In this document: piece by piece, positions 7,685-14,958 of the stretch
How positions within the stretch are numbered: position 1 is the stretch's first letter
Layout of the letters: each line of letters begins with the position of its first letter
Origin: UMGS1649 sp045652705
GTDB lineage: Bacteria; Bacillota; Clostridia; TANB77; CAG-465
Length of the DNA: 35,266 bases
Direction of reading: 5' to 3'
Assembly (NCBI GenBank): GCA_045652705.1
Contig: JAZRUV010000003.1
Span: 1 to 35,266, forward strand
Position numbers and translations under genes: made by a program
The notes under the pieces: model-generated
Told to the model about the DNA's origin: nothing
The model's database searches: none
The model's input: the letters and a program-made list of their open reading frames with translations, nothing else

Positions 7685-8285
7685 TAAAATCACTTCTTTC
7701 TAAATACTCTTTCATTTTAAGTATTGCAAGTTTGGTATGACCTCCCATCATATAGCCTTTTTGCTCAAGCTCTACAATTTCTTCATAAGTAAACGGGATA
7801 TACTCAATATATTCATCTTTATCTAAATGTTGCTCTGACGTTTTCTTGCAGTCTAAAGCTAAATATATAATATTTAATGCACTACTACAACCTTCATCTT
7901 GATAAAATTCGTCAAGCTTAATAAATCTCTCTGCGCTATATCCAGTTTCTTCTTCAAGCTCACGCTTAGCGCTAATAACTGGATCTTCTTCTGGGTTTAT
8001 ATAACCTGATGGAAACCCCACACCTACCGTGAGTTTTGTAAGAACTCTAGGCTCAACCACAGTAATAATCTCATCTCCTATTACAGGAATTACAATTACT
8101 GCGCTACCATTTGCTCCACCTTTGACAATCTCTTCTCTTACAACTTTGTCCCCACTATTTAATGTGTACTCTCTTGCAATACTTCGTATAAATTTATCTT
8201 TCTCATCTTTTTCAATATCTCTTACACTTTTTACACTAAAATTACTAATAACCTGTTCAAGTCTTTCAAACACTTCTTTTCTCAT
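7671..8285 (-). CDS. Nudix hydrolase, probable ADP-ribose pyrophosphatase
   Basis: A 204-residue Nudix enzyme with an intact Nudix box: G-YINPE-E-DPVISAK-RELEEETGY (G-x5-E-x7-REUxEExGU). The N-terminal extension and the placement of the box resemble the NudF-type ADP-ribose pyrophosphatases that hydrolyse ADP-ribose to AMP and ribose 5-phosphate. The NAD operon context supports that substrate: it would clear ADP-ribose, a product of NAD breakdown and a likely effector of the NrtR-like protein encoded downstream. The substrate is inferred. AAAGGAG precedes the ATG. Confidence 0.87.
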   Translation of the reverse strand: MRKEVFERLEQVISNFSVKSVRDIEKDEKDKFIRSIAREYTLNSGDKVVREEIVKGGANGSAVIVIPVIGDEIITVVEPRVLTKLTVGVGFPSGYINPEEDPVISAKRELEEETGYSAERFIKLDEFYQDEGCSSALNIIYLALDCKKTSEQHLDKDEYIEYIPFTYEEIVELEQKGYMMGGHTKLAILKMKEYLERSDFNEKV

Positions 8286-8313
8286 AATAATCTCCTTTAG
8301 TGTGTAATAGAAA

Positions 8314-9744
8314 CTATTTTTGTTCTCTCGCTTCCAAAATCATTTGCTTCTTAAGCGATAAAAGTTTTTCACTCAAATCTACATAGTAGCAATGAGGATT
8401 GTCTTTACGCTTAATTTCAGGATAGATTGTTTTAAATTGTTCTGTGCAGTAATCTCTTGCTTCTTTTACACTAGGTACATTATATACCAATTCTCCGTTT
8501 AAGAAAATAGGTATCTGCAATTCTCTTACATAATAATTAGTAATTGTTGTCTTTTTCCATTCTTCTGTAGGAGATACTAAAGTATATTCATCCTCAGGAA
8601 TAGTTTCGTCATAAAGAGCGAGTACATCACCTAAGGCGAAGCCTGTAGCTTTATCGTAAAAACGATATACCTTTTTATAGCCAGGATTAATTGTTTTTGC
8701 CGCGTCTTCACTTACCTTAATCTTAGGAATAATCTTGCCAGCTTTCTCTATAGCCACCAGCTTATATACTCCATCAACTCTTTCTTTAGAAGCTGCAATA
8801 TTATCTCCACAACCGATAGAATTAATATACGCGCCTTGGTCAAGCAAAGATTTAATGGTGGTTTCATTTAAGCCATTAGATAAGCAAATACCTGCATCTT
8901 CAAAACCCGCATCATCCAACATCTTTCTTGCTTTCTTAGATAGATAAGCAAGGTCACCACTATCGATACGAATACCCTTTAGTTTGTAACCATTAGGTAC
9001 AAGATATTCCCTTGCTACTCTAATTGCATTCGGCACACCACTTTTCAAGGTATTATATGTGTCTACCAAGAACACACAATTATTAGGGTTGCTTTTTGCA
9101 TAAGCAAGAAACGCATCATATTCTGTATCAAAAGCAGAAATCATAGCGTGAGCCATTGTGCCCATTACAGGAATGCCATACTCTTTTGCAGACTGCACAT
9201 TACTTGTTCCAGCACAGCCACCAACATATGCATATTTACTTGCTTCTATAGCAGAGTCATCACCTCTTGCACGCCTTGCTCCAAATTCCATAACAGGAAT
9301 ATCACCTGCCGCATTTACTATTCTTTTAGCAGCCGTTGTAACCAAAGTTCCGTGATTGAAGTTTGTAAGCAGCGCTGTCTCAATAAGGGAAGCTTCAATA
9401 ATGTTTGCTTTTACTGTGACATCAGGCTCATGAGGAAAAATAGGTGTGCCATCAGGTATAGCATAAACATCACCTGTAAACTTAAGGTTTTTCAAATATT
9501 CTAAATATTCCTCTGTAAAATCTCCCACAGTTCTTAAGTAAGCAATGTCTTCTTCCTTAATTTTGAAGTTCTTAATGAACTGTACAATATTGTCCAAACC
9601 GCCAGCTATTGCATAACCACCCTCAAAAGGCTTTCTTCTGTAGAACAAATCAAAATATACAATTAGGTCTTTGCCTCCGTTATCGAAATAGGTCTGAGCC
9701 ATAGTATGCTCGTAAAAATCCACCATCATAGTTTTGTTTTTCAT
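8314..9744 (-). CDS. pncB: nicotinate phosphoribosyltransferase
   Basis: Makes nicotinate mononucleotide from nicotinate and PRPP. It has 476 residues, the usual length of the Gram-positive type. Recognisable segments are TMMVDFYEHTMAQTYF at the N-terminus, MEFGARRARG (about 153-162), GTSNVQSAKEYGIPVMGTMAHAMI (containing the active-site His) and GIRIDSGDLAYLSKKAR (phosphate binding). It sits 32 bases after pncA, with AAGGAGGAAAC before the ATG, and takes the product of PncA. Confidence 0.96.
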   Translation of the reverse strand: MKNKTMMVDFYEHTMAQTYFDNGGKDLIVYFDLFYRRKPFEGGYAIAGGLDNIVQFIKNFKIKEEDIAYLRTVGDFTEEYLEYLKNLKFTGDVYAIPDGTPIFPHEPDVTVKANIIEASLIETALLTNFNHGTLVTTAAKRIVNAAGDIPVMEFGARRARGDDSAIEASKYAYVGGCAGTSNVQSAKEYGIPVMGTMAHAMISAFDTEYDAFLAYAKSNPNNCVFLVDTYNTLKSGVPNAIRVAREYLVPNGYKLKGIRIDSGDLAYLSKKARKMLDDAGFEDAGICLSNGLNETTIKSLLDQGAYINSIGCGDNIAASKERVDGVYKLVAIEKAGKIIPKIKVSEDAAKTINPGYKKVYRFYDKATGFALGDVLALYDETIPEDEYTLVSPTEEWKKTTITNYYVRELQIPIFLNGELVYNVPSVKEARDYCTEQFKTIYPEIKRKDNPHCYYVDLSEKLLSLKKQMILEAREQK

Positions 9745-9776
9745 AATAGTTTCCTCCTTAAAATATTTGTCGGTAT

Positions 9777-10361
9777 TTACATATACTTATCTACAATTTC
9801 AATGCCCATCTGAGCCATAAGCTTAAATGCCATTTCATTGTACTCATCTCTCGGATGATTTGGTGCATCAAAAGTTTCGACCGCATTCTTAGGAATAACA
9901 ATCTTAACTACTTTGTTGTGCTCATCAAAATAACACTGTAGCGGAATAGCAAGATGCATAACACAAAAATCTGTACAACATCCAACAATAACAATTTCTT
10001 CAAGAAATTCCATCTGAGCAAGCATTTCCATAAAGCCTGGTGCAAACATTGCACTAGTTGCATTTTTATGAAAAACCAAAACTTCAGATTCAAAAGGTAA
10101 CAGTTCATCTACCATTTGAGCTTCATACGTTCCACCTTTACAATGAACAAGATATCTTAAAAATTCTACACTGTTTTCATCGTGCCAGTCTTCGACAAAT
10201 GCTGCTGCATATCCCATTTTCAAGAAATGTTTTAAGAGCTTCTTGCTTTCAGGAATAATACGCTGAATATACTTATCTGCCATATTTCCTTCTTTAGTAA
10301 ATCCATTGTCGATATCTACGAAAATAATAAGTTTCTTTGCGGTTTTAATAATGTTCTTCAT
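9777..10361 (-). CDS. pncA: nicotinamidase (isochorismatase-like cysteine hydrolase)
   Basis: Probably deamidates nicotinamide to nicotinate, the entry step of the salvage route. Length is 194 residues. The catalytic triad of the family can be placed: D16 (FVDIDNGF), K99 (VLVFHKNATS) and C133 in the CCTDFCV motif. A metal-binding D-x-H is seen as EDWHDE (D58, H60). It is first in the operon, directly before pncB, which argues for nicotinamidase over other isochorismatase-fold activities. The start ATG follows AAAGGAG. Confidence 0.9.
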   Translation of the reverse strand: MKNIIKTAKKLIIFVDIDNGFTKEGNMADKYIQRIIPESKKLLKHFLKMGYAAAFVEDWHDENSVEFLRYLVHCKGGTYEAQMVDELLPFESEVLVFHKNATSAMFAPGFMEMLAQMEFLEEIVIVGCCTDFCVMHLAIPLQCYFDEHNKVVKIVIPKNAVETFDAPNHPRDEYNEMAFKLMAQMGIEIVDKYM

Positions 10362-10390
10362 AACAATTCTCCTTTTTTGATTTTAATATT

Positions 10391-10592
10391 TTATTAATAA
10401 CAATTCTTAAAAAAATATTGCTACTTTAGCCTACTTACTTTAGGTCTTGCTATAATCCTTTTAAATCATAATAGCCTTCCTTTCTTCTTAACATTCCATT
10501 AATAACAACAGTTATAAAAAATAACAACCGCATTTCACTTATTGCCTTTAATGAAAAACAATTATTAAGTATTCTTCTCTGTTGTTATTAAC
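10391..10592 (-). promoter_or_regulatory. leader of the NAD operon with repeated TGTTATTA boxes (candidate NrtR operators)
   Basis: This gene-free stretch (10362-10722) holds the operon promoter, a leader of about 225 nt and the upstream gene's terminator. The box TTAATAACAA occurs at 10391-10405 and 10498-10511 and, inverted, at 10579-10592. The last copy abuts the -10 box and covers the likely transcription start, as a repressor site would. The 10498-10511 and 10579-10592 copies are 13 of 14 complementary and could also pair in RNA. A further GTTAT-n5-ATAAC repeat lies at 10511-10525. NrtR binding is inferred from context only. Confidence 0.5.
10450..10533 (-). CDS. possible 27-residue leader peptide in the NAD operon leader
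   Basis: An ATG at 10533 opens a 27-codon frame that ends in TAG. The peptide has a hydrophobic start (MRLLFFITVVINGM) and a charged end (LRRKEGYYDLKGL). Only a weak AAAGG site precedes it. One added base near 10468 would extend the frame by about 10 basic residues to a stop at 10421. It lies wholly within the operon leader. It could be a chance frame, a leader peptide or a small membrane peptide; I do not recognise it. Confidence 0.25.
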   Translation of the reverse strand: MRLLFFITVVINGMLRRKEGYYDLKGL

Positions 10593-10621
10593 ATTTTATT
10601 ATAAACAAAATAATTTGTCAA
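10593..10621 (-). promoter_or_regulatory. promoter of the NAD salvage operon
   Basis: TTGACA (10621-10616) and TAAAAT (10598-10593) separated by 17 bases on the minus strand. A TTAATAACAACAG box follows at once, over the expected start site. Confidence 0.75.
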
Positions 10622-10689
10622 CACTTTTTTCTAATTTTTTTATATTTTTATTAAATTTGTGCATTTATTACATATTTCAACACATATAA

Positions 10690-10718
10690 AAGTAGTTCCC
10701 GGACTTTTGTCCGGGAAC
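10690..10718 (-). terminator. terminator of the 139-residue protein gene
   Basis: GTTCCCGGAC and GTCCGGGAAC (10695-10704, 10709-10718) form a 10-bp GC-rich stem with a 4-base loop, followed on the minus strand by TACTTTTAT. Confidence 0.85.
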
Positions 10719-10722
10719 CAGT

Positions 10723-11142
10723 TTATTCAATTCCAATCTGTCTCCGAAATTTTTGTTTCTCTTCATCTGGTAAAGAATTATACCACCTTACCATACATTT
10801 CCTTGTTGACTTATAATCTTGAGGGGAAATAAGTAACAACTTAATTTTGCGAATTTGAGGATCATCTTTTCTATACAGCTTTTTCTTTTGGAAAATTTGA
10901 TTGACATATTCAATAAAAGGCTGATTCTCTGCATCCATAATTTGGCTAACTTTTTTATACTCTTGGCTATATTTCCTCGCAACTTCTCTAACTATGAAGT
11001 CATAAAACCTAAAAATATCTTCTTTGCTTACATACTCCGTTTCCATTACACTTATTTTAGAAGGACATAATCTACTCCAGTCATCTACACCGTCCCAATG
11101 CATCTCCCTAATATCCAATTCCTTAATTTCAAGCTCCATCAT
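10723..11142 (-). CDS. uncharacterised protein, 139 residues
   Basis: I do not recognise this protein. It is soluble in appearance, rich in Lys, Arg, Glu and Asp, with no membrane segment or signal peptide. Noticeable segments are the N-terminal ELDIREMHWDGVDDWSRLCP and a basic C-terminal half (KKKLYRKDDPQIRKIKLLLI, STRKCMVRWYNSLPDEEKQK). It is a single-gene unit with its own extended -10 promoter and a strong terminator. It starts with ATGATG; either Met is possible behind GGAGGAGAG. Confidence 0.75.
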   Translation of the reverse strand: MMELEIKELDIREMHWDGVDDWSRLCPSKISVMETEYVSKEDIFRFYDFIVREVARKYSQEYKKVSQIMDAENQPFIEYVNQIFQKKKLYRKDDPQIRKIKLLLISPQDYKSTRKCMVRWYNSLPDEEKQKFRRQIGIE

Positions 11143-11194
11143 ATAGTCTCTCCTCCAAATTATTGTTTAGGATATTTAACTTGTTTACGCAAAT

Positions 11195-11223
11195 ATTATA
11201 TCACATGTTTACATAAATGTAAA
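11195..11223 (-). promoter_or_regulatory. promoter with 16-bp palindrome over the -35 box
   Basis: TTTACA (11223-11218), a 17-base spacer and TATAAT (11200-11195), with TGTGA just before the -10 (extended -10). The perfect palindrome TTTACATAAATGTAAA (11208-11223) covers the -35 box and part of the spacer, so a dimeric repressor site is possible. Confidence 0.75.
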
Positions 11224-11261
11224 GATTTACTAACAAAAAGCCATGCTTACTATTCCTGACT

Positions 11262-12686
11262 TTACTCATATTTTTCTAAATCTTTCTCAATATTATCTAC
11301 TAAATCTATTTCACGTATTTCAATATTGTGTTTTTCAAATATTGGAATAATGTTATTTTTGGTATCTTCAAATTCCACGTCATAATATAGACTGATTTGT
11401 TCTCCGCCTTTAATTACTATTACATATGTTGGATTGTTCACGATTTGTCCAAAATCATTTACTATTCCATCTGCTTTATACACACAATAAACATCACCAT
11501 AATTATAACTTGTCCCCTTAATACTTAATAAATCTAAATTATCTTTAAAATACGCATCATAAAAAGCTATATTAGTATTCGCTATAAGTATAGAAAAGAC
11601 TAAACTTGCTGCTATTATAAACTGAAATGTTTTTGACATTACTTTTTCTACTTTACCGCCATTTTCTATTTCATCTAAAGCTTTAATTTCATTATATCTC
11701 TTCTTAAACAACAATTTATATACTGTACTACGTGTAAAGTATGAATGAATTATTGCCGTAATAAAAGCTGGCAAGAATATTGCAAATGGAAAACTTCCTG
11801 TTACATATATTGTATCTTTATATAAGAAATATGTAGCTATGTAATATACTAAATCGTATATTATGCACCATATTGGTGTAAGAACAAGCCAAGATAAATA
11901 CATTGGAAACAATTCTGTTTTTATGTTTTTTAATTTTTTTGCTTGTACTAAAGTATTCATTTCTTGTTCAACTGGCATTTCTATTTGGTTAATATTTTGT
12001 TTAATATGTTCTACTAACCTTTGCTCATAACTTGTTAACTTACCCTTTAACTTATTGTATTTCTTTATAGCTTTAGAATATTTACTTACCGTATAATCTA
12101 CGTATGCGTCAAGTGTAAATCTTGAAACATCAATAACATAATACAATTCCAACATATGCATTAAATAAAACGCATCACATGATTTAAAGATATCTTCATT
12201 TAAAAGCAGTTTAATTTTAGCTTCTGTGTCTTTTTCTATGTCTCCAATAATTTCACTATTTTCACTTATTTCTTCTATTTTATCTTTATACTGTTTAAAT
12301 GTTTCAACCAGATATTTTAAAACTTGCTTCATCTTATTTTCTGTTGTTACATAGCCAAAAGTATAACATTTAAAGTTATCTTTATCTATTATGTTTAATA
12401 AATCATAGATAGAAAATTCTACTGGTATCTTTCCATTTTCAAACATGAAACGCATTTCAACTGTAGATTTTGGTATAAGCATACTTACGTTTATTTTATA
12501 TTCTAATTTTAAAACAAAGTTTTTAAACATTATATTTGCATCTATAGAATGATATCCTTTTTCAGGATTATTTTTCCTAAAAAACTCATCACATTTATAA
12601 TTTACAACACCATCTAATTCGTTGCTGTATTTCTCTGTTTCAGTTTTAAATGTTTCTACTAACTTTTTTATTAAATCTTCTTTCAT
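11262..12686 (-). CDS. uncharacterised membrane protein, 474 residues
   Basis: I do not recognise a family. Residues 1 to about 235 are a soluble, Lys/Glu-rich region. Residues about 245-380 hold three or four hydrophobic segments (LSWLVLTPIWCIIYDLVYYI, FAIFLPAFITAIIHSYF, TFQFIIAASLVFSILIA). The final roughly 90 residues look extracytoplasmic or soluble and include YVIVIKGGEQISLYYDVEF. It starts just after the rplA terminator, with a GGAG site, and may depend on read-through or on a promoter not seen. Composition is very AT-rich, like the ribosomal genes beside it. Confidence 0.75.
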   Translation of the reverse strand: MKEDLIKKLVETFKTETEKYSNELDGVVNYKCDEFFRKNNPEKGYHSIDANIMFKNFVLKLEYKINVSMLIPKSTVEMRFMFENGKIPVEFSIYDLLNIIDKDNFKCYTFGYVTTENKMKQVLKYLVETFKQYKDKIEEISENSEIIGDIEKDTEAKIKLLLNEDIFKSCDAFYLMHMLELYYVIDVSRFTLDAYVDYTVSKYSKAIKKYNKLKGKLTSYEQRLVEHIKQNINQIEMPVEQEMNTLVQAKKLKNIKTELFPMYLSWLVLTPIWCIIYDLVYYIATYFLYKDTIYVTGSFPFAIFLPAFITAIIHSYFTRSTVYKLLFKKRYNEIKALDEIENGGKVEKVMSKTFQFIIAASLVFSILIANTNIAFYDAYFKDNLDLLSIKGTSYNYGDVYCVYKADGIVNDFGQIVNNPTYVIVIKGGEQISLYYDVEFEDTKNNIIPIFEKHNIEIREIDLVDNIEKDLEKYE

Positions 12687-12702
12687 AAACTTCTCCGTGA
12701 AA

Positions 12703-12726
12703 CAAAAATACCGCGTAACTTCGCGG
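12703..12726 (-). terminator. terminator of the rpmG-secE-nusG-rplKA operon
   Basis: On the minus strand CCGCG-AAGTTA-CGCGG is followed by TATTTTTGTTT, directly after the rplA stop codon. It marks the end of the ribosomal operon before any rplJ gene. Confidence 0.85.
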
Positions 12727-12734
12727 CACTTTCA

Positions 12735-13418
12735 TTATATTTTTGTTGATATTTTTATTCCAGGTCCCATAGTTGTAGATAATGCAATTGATTTTAAGTA
12801 AGTACCTTTTGCAGCTGCTGGTTTTGCTTTAACTATAGCTTCTAATAATGTTTCATAGTTTTCTTTTATCTTTTCAGAACCGAATGAAACTTTACCTATT
12901 GAAGCGTGGATTATGTTGTTTTTATCTAATCTGTATTCAACTTTACCAGCTTTAATATCTGCAACAGCCTTAGCAGTATCAACTGTAACTGTACCAGCTT
13001 TAGGGTTTGGCATTAAACCTTTAGGTCCTAGTATTTTAGCTATTCTTCCAAGTGCTGGCATCATATCTGGAGTTGCTACAACAGCATCAAAATCTAGCCA
13101 ACCTTCGTTTGCGATTTTAGCTATCATATCGTCGTCTCCAACGTAATCTGCACCTGCAGCTTCAGCAGCTGCTGCCTTTTCAGATTTAGCAAGTACTAAA
13201 ACTTTTTTAGATTTACCAGTACCATTTGGAAGTACTACTGTACCTCTTACTTGTTGGTCTGCTTGTTTAGAATCAACGCCAAGTTTAACGTGCATTTCTA
13301 TACTTTCATCAAATTTAGCTTTTGGTAATTTTTCAATTAACGCTAAAGCTTCGTCAACTTCGTATAATTTTGCTTCAACTTGAGCTCTGGCTTCTGTCAT
13401 TCTCTTGCTTTTATTCAC
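12735..13418 (-). CDS. rplA: 50S ribosomal protein L1
   Basis: L1 forms the mobile L1 stalk of the 50S subunit and helps release E-site tRNA; it can also repress its own mRNA. GTG at 13418 is chosen because AAAGGAGGG lies 6 bases upstream; the frame stays open a further 14 codons but without a site. This gives 227 residues, as expected. Typical segments are FDESIEMHVKLGVDSKQADQ, RGTVVLPNGTGKSKKVLVLA, the L1 signature region around ARILGPKGLMPNPKAGT (here RIAKILGPKGLMPNPKAGTV), and GKVEYRLDKNNIIHASIGKV. It follows rplK and ends the operon. Confidence 0.96.
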   Translation of the reverse strand: MNKSKRMTEARAQVEAKLYEVDEALALIEKLPKAKFDESIEMHVKLGVDSKQADQQVRGTVVLPNGTGKSKKVLVLAKSEKAAAAEAAGADYVGDDDMIAKIANEGWLDFDAVVATPDMMPALGRIAKILGPKGLMPNPKAGTVTVDTAKAVADIKAGKVEYRLDKNNIIHASIGKVSFGSEKIKENYETLLEAIVKAKPAAAKGTYLKSIALSTTMGPGIKISTKI

Positions 13419-13462
13419 GATTTTTCCCTCCTTTGGTTTTAGCGAGTTATACTCTCCCATTT

Positions 13463-13891
13463 CTATTCAGTAACAACGATCCCCATTGATCTTGCAGTTC
13501 CTTTTATCATAGATACTGCTGACTCTAAAGAGGCTGCGTTTAAATCTTGCATTTTAGTTTTAGCGATTTCTTCAACTTGTGCAAGTGTTACTTTAGCAAC
13601 TTTATCTTTGTGTGGTTTTGCTGAACCACTAGCTATACCAGCTGCTTTCTTTAATAATACTGCTGCTGGTGGAGTTTTGATTATAAACTCAAATGATTTA
13701 TCTTGGTAAACTGTTAGCACAACTGGGAATATCATTCCTGCGTCTTTTGCAGTTTTTTCATTATATTCTTTACAGAATTGCATAATGTTTATTCCTGTAG
13801 GTCCAAGAGCTGGTCCAACTGGTGGTGCTGGGTTAGCTTTACCTGCTTCAATTTGTAGTTTAACAACATGAGTAACTTTCTTCTCTGCCAT
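13463..13891 (-). CDS. rplK: 50S ribosomal protein L11
   Basis: L11 binds the GTPase-associated region of 23S rRNA together with the L10/L7/L12 stalk. It has 142 residues. The N-terminal domain shows VKLQIEAGKANPAPPVGPAL and GPTGINIMQFCKEYN. The C-terminal rRNA-binding domain shows the FIIKTPPAAVLLKKAAGI region, and the end is KGTARSMGIVV. Start ATG follows GGGGGTG. It sits between nusG and rplA in the conserved order. Confidence 0.97.
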   Translation of the reverse strand: MAEKKVTHVVKLQIEAGKANPAPPVGPALGPTGINIMQFCKEYNEKTAKDAGMIFPVVLTVYQDKSFEFIIKTPPAAVLLKKAAGIASGSAKPHKDKVAKVTLAQVEEIAKTKMQDLNAASLESAVSMIKGTARSMGIVVTE

Positions 13892-13937
13892 CTTTTTTCA
13901 CCCCCTTATGTATTCTTAACATTATAAATGTTATTTA

Positions 13938-14477
13938 CTATATTTTTTGTATTTGTTCAAAGCCTAGTTCAACAGTAGTTTCTCTGTTAAACATATTAAC
14001 TTTAACAATAACTCTTTGTTTTTCCTTGTCTATTGATTCAATAGTTCCAGGATAATTGTAGAATGGTTCTGTTATTATTGTTACAGAATCTCCAACTTCG
14101 AAATCTAAGTTAATGATTTCTTCACCAATACCTAAGCTTATCATTTCTTTTTCAGTAAGTGGTAATGGCTTATCTCCTGTTCCTACAAAACTAAATACTC
14201 CTTTAATACTTTTTATTACGTACCAAGTTTCGTCAGTAAGTATCATTTTAACAAGTACATAACCTGGGAATACTTTCTTTATAGATGTTTTATGTTTTCC
14301 ATCTTTTATTTCGATTTCTTCCTCCATTGGTATTATAATCTCTTCGATTTTGTCTTCAAGACCGCGATTAGCTATAACTTTTTCTAGTGTTGTTTTTACT
14401 TTATTTTCATAGCCAGAGTATGTATAGACAACATACCAATTAGATGCATTTTCTTTTATATCAGTTACATCTGACAT
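13938..14477 (-). CDS. nusG: transcription termination/antitermination factor NusG
   Basis: NusG binds RNA polymerase and modulates pausing and termination. It has 179 residues with an NGN domain (NWYVVYTYSGYENKVKTTLE, then KVFPGYVLVKMILTDETWYV) and a C-terminal KOW domain (FEVGDSVTIITEPFYNYPGT, ERETTVELGFEQIQKI-like end). ATG at 14477 is preferred to a TTG three codons upstream, which lies too close to AGGAG. It is 12 bases after secE. Confidence 0.96.
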   Translation of the reverse strand: MSDVTDIKENASNWYVVYTYSGYENKVKTTLEKVIANRGLEDKIEEIIIPMEEEIEIKDGKHKTSIKKVFPGYVLVKMILTDETWYVIKSIKGVFSFVGTGDKPLPLTEKEMISLGIGEEIINLDFEVGDSVTIITEPFYNYPGTIESIDKEKQRVIVKVNMFNRETTVELGFEQIQKI

Positions 14478-14489
14478 AAACCTCAACTC

Positions 14490-14681
14490 CTAACTTATCC
14501 AAGTTTTTATTAAATCCCATATCTTTGTATCTGCAACTTCAAGTACAAGGTCTATTCCAAGTACAACTGCTGATACCATAATAACTAATACTAATACCCA
14601 TACTGTATTGTTAATTATTTGTTTCTTTGTTGGCCATACTACTTTCTTAAGTTCAGCCTTTGTGTCTTTTAAAATACCCAT
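14490..14681 (-). CDS. secE: preprotein translocase subunit SecE
   Basis: Small essential subunit of the SecYEG channel. It has 63 residues, with the conserved amphipathic segment DTKAELKKVVWPTKKQIINN followed by one membrane helix (VWVLVLVIMVSAVVLGIDLVL). ATG at 14681 is used; an in-frame GTG three codons earlier overlaps the AGGATGTG site. It lies between rpmG and nusG, the usual place. Confidence 0.95.
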   Translation of the reverse strand: MGILKDTKAELKKVVWPTKKQIINNTVWVLVLVIMVSAVVLGIDLVLEVADTKIWDLIKTWIS

Positions 14682-14700
14682 AATGTTCACATCCTATTCA

Positions 14701-14850
14701 TTATTTAGTTTCTTTGTGTGTTGTATGTTTTTGACAGAATTTACAGAACTTATTTAACTCAACTCTTTCTGTAGTATTTCTTTTATTTTTGCTTGTTTCA
14801 TAATTTCTTTGTTTACATTCTGTACAAGCTAATGTTATATTTTCTCTCAT
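14701..14850 (-). CDS. rpmG: 50S ribosomal protein L33, zinc-ribbon form
   Basis: A 49-residue protein, MRENITLACTECKQRNYETS at the start and KFCQKHTTHKETK at the end. Four Cys in two CxxC pairs (C9, C12, C36, C39) identify the zinc-binding (C+) form of L33. Start ATG follows GGAGGTGCG. It is the first gene of the operon ending in rplA. Zinc-dependent L33 fits with the zinc importer found elsewhere in the window, though no direct regulatory link is visible. Confidence 0.95.
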   Translation of the reverse strand: MRENITLACTECKQRNYETSKNKRNTTERVELNKFCKFCQKHTTHKETK

Positions 14851-14894
14851 CTTTACGCACCTCCGAATTTTTTGCCATTTACATATGCTATACT

Positions 14895-14923
14895 AGTTTA
14901 CCATAAACAGACAAAAAAGTCAA
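14895..14923 (-). promoter_or_regulatory. promoter of the rpmG-secE-nusG-rplKA operon
   Basis: TTGACT (14923-14918), 17 bases, TAAACT (14900-14895) on the minus strand. The -35 box lies inside one arm of the terminator hairpin of the upstream gene, so terminator and promoter share bases. Confidence 0.7.
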
Positions 14924-14950
14924 CAAAACTAAACATTTTTGTTGACTTTT
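14913..14950. terminator. terminator of the 184-residue protein gene
   Basis: AAAAGTCAACAAAA (14915-14928) and its exact complement TTTTGTTGACTTTT (14937-14950) form a 14-bp stem, with flanking A and T runs that allow function on both strands. It follows the minus-strand gene ending at 14959. Confidence 0.8.
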
Positions 14951-14958
14951 TGTACAAT

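Noticed and set aside
10362..10722. NAD-sensing riboswitch of a known class
   Set aside because: I could not match the leader to the NAD-I or NAD-II consensus; protein operators explain the repeats as well.
14690..14710. tRNA-Trp between rpmG and secE, as in some Firmicutes
   Set aside because: The gap is about 10-20 bases; no tRNA fits.
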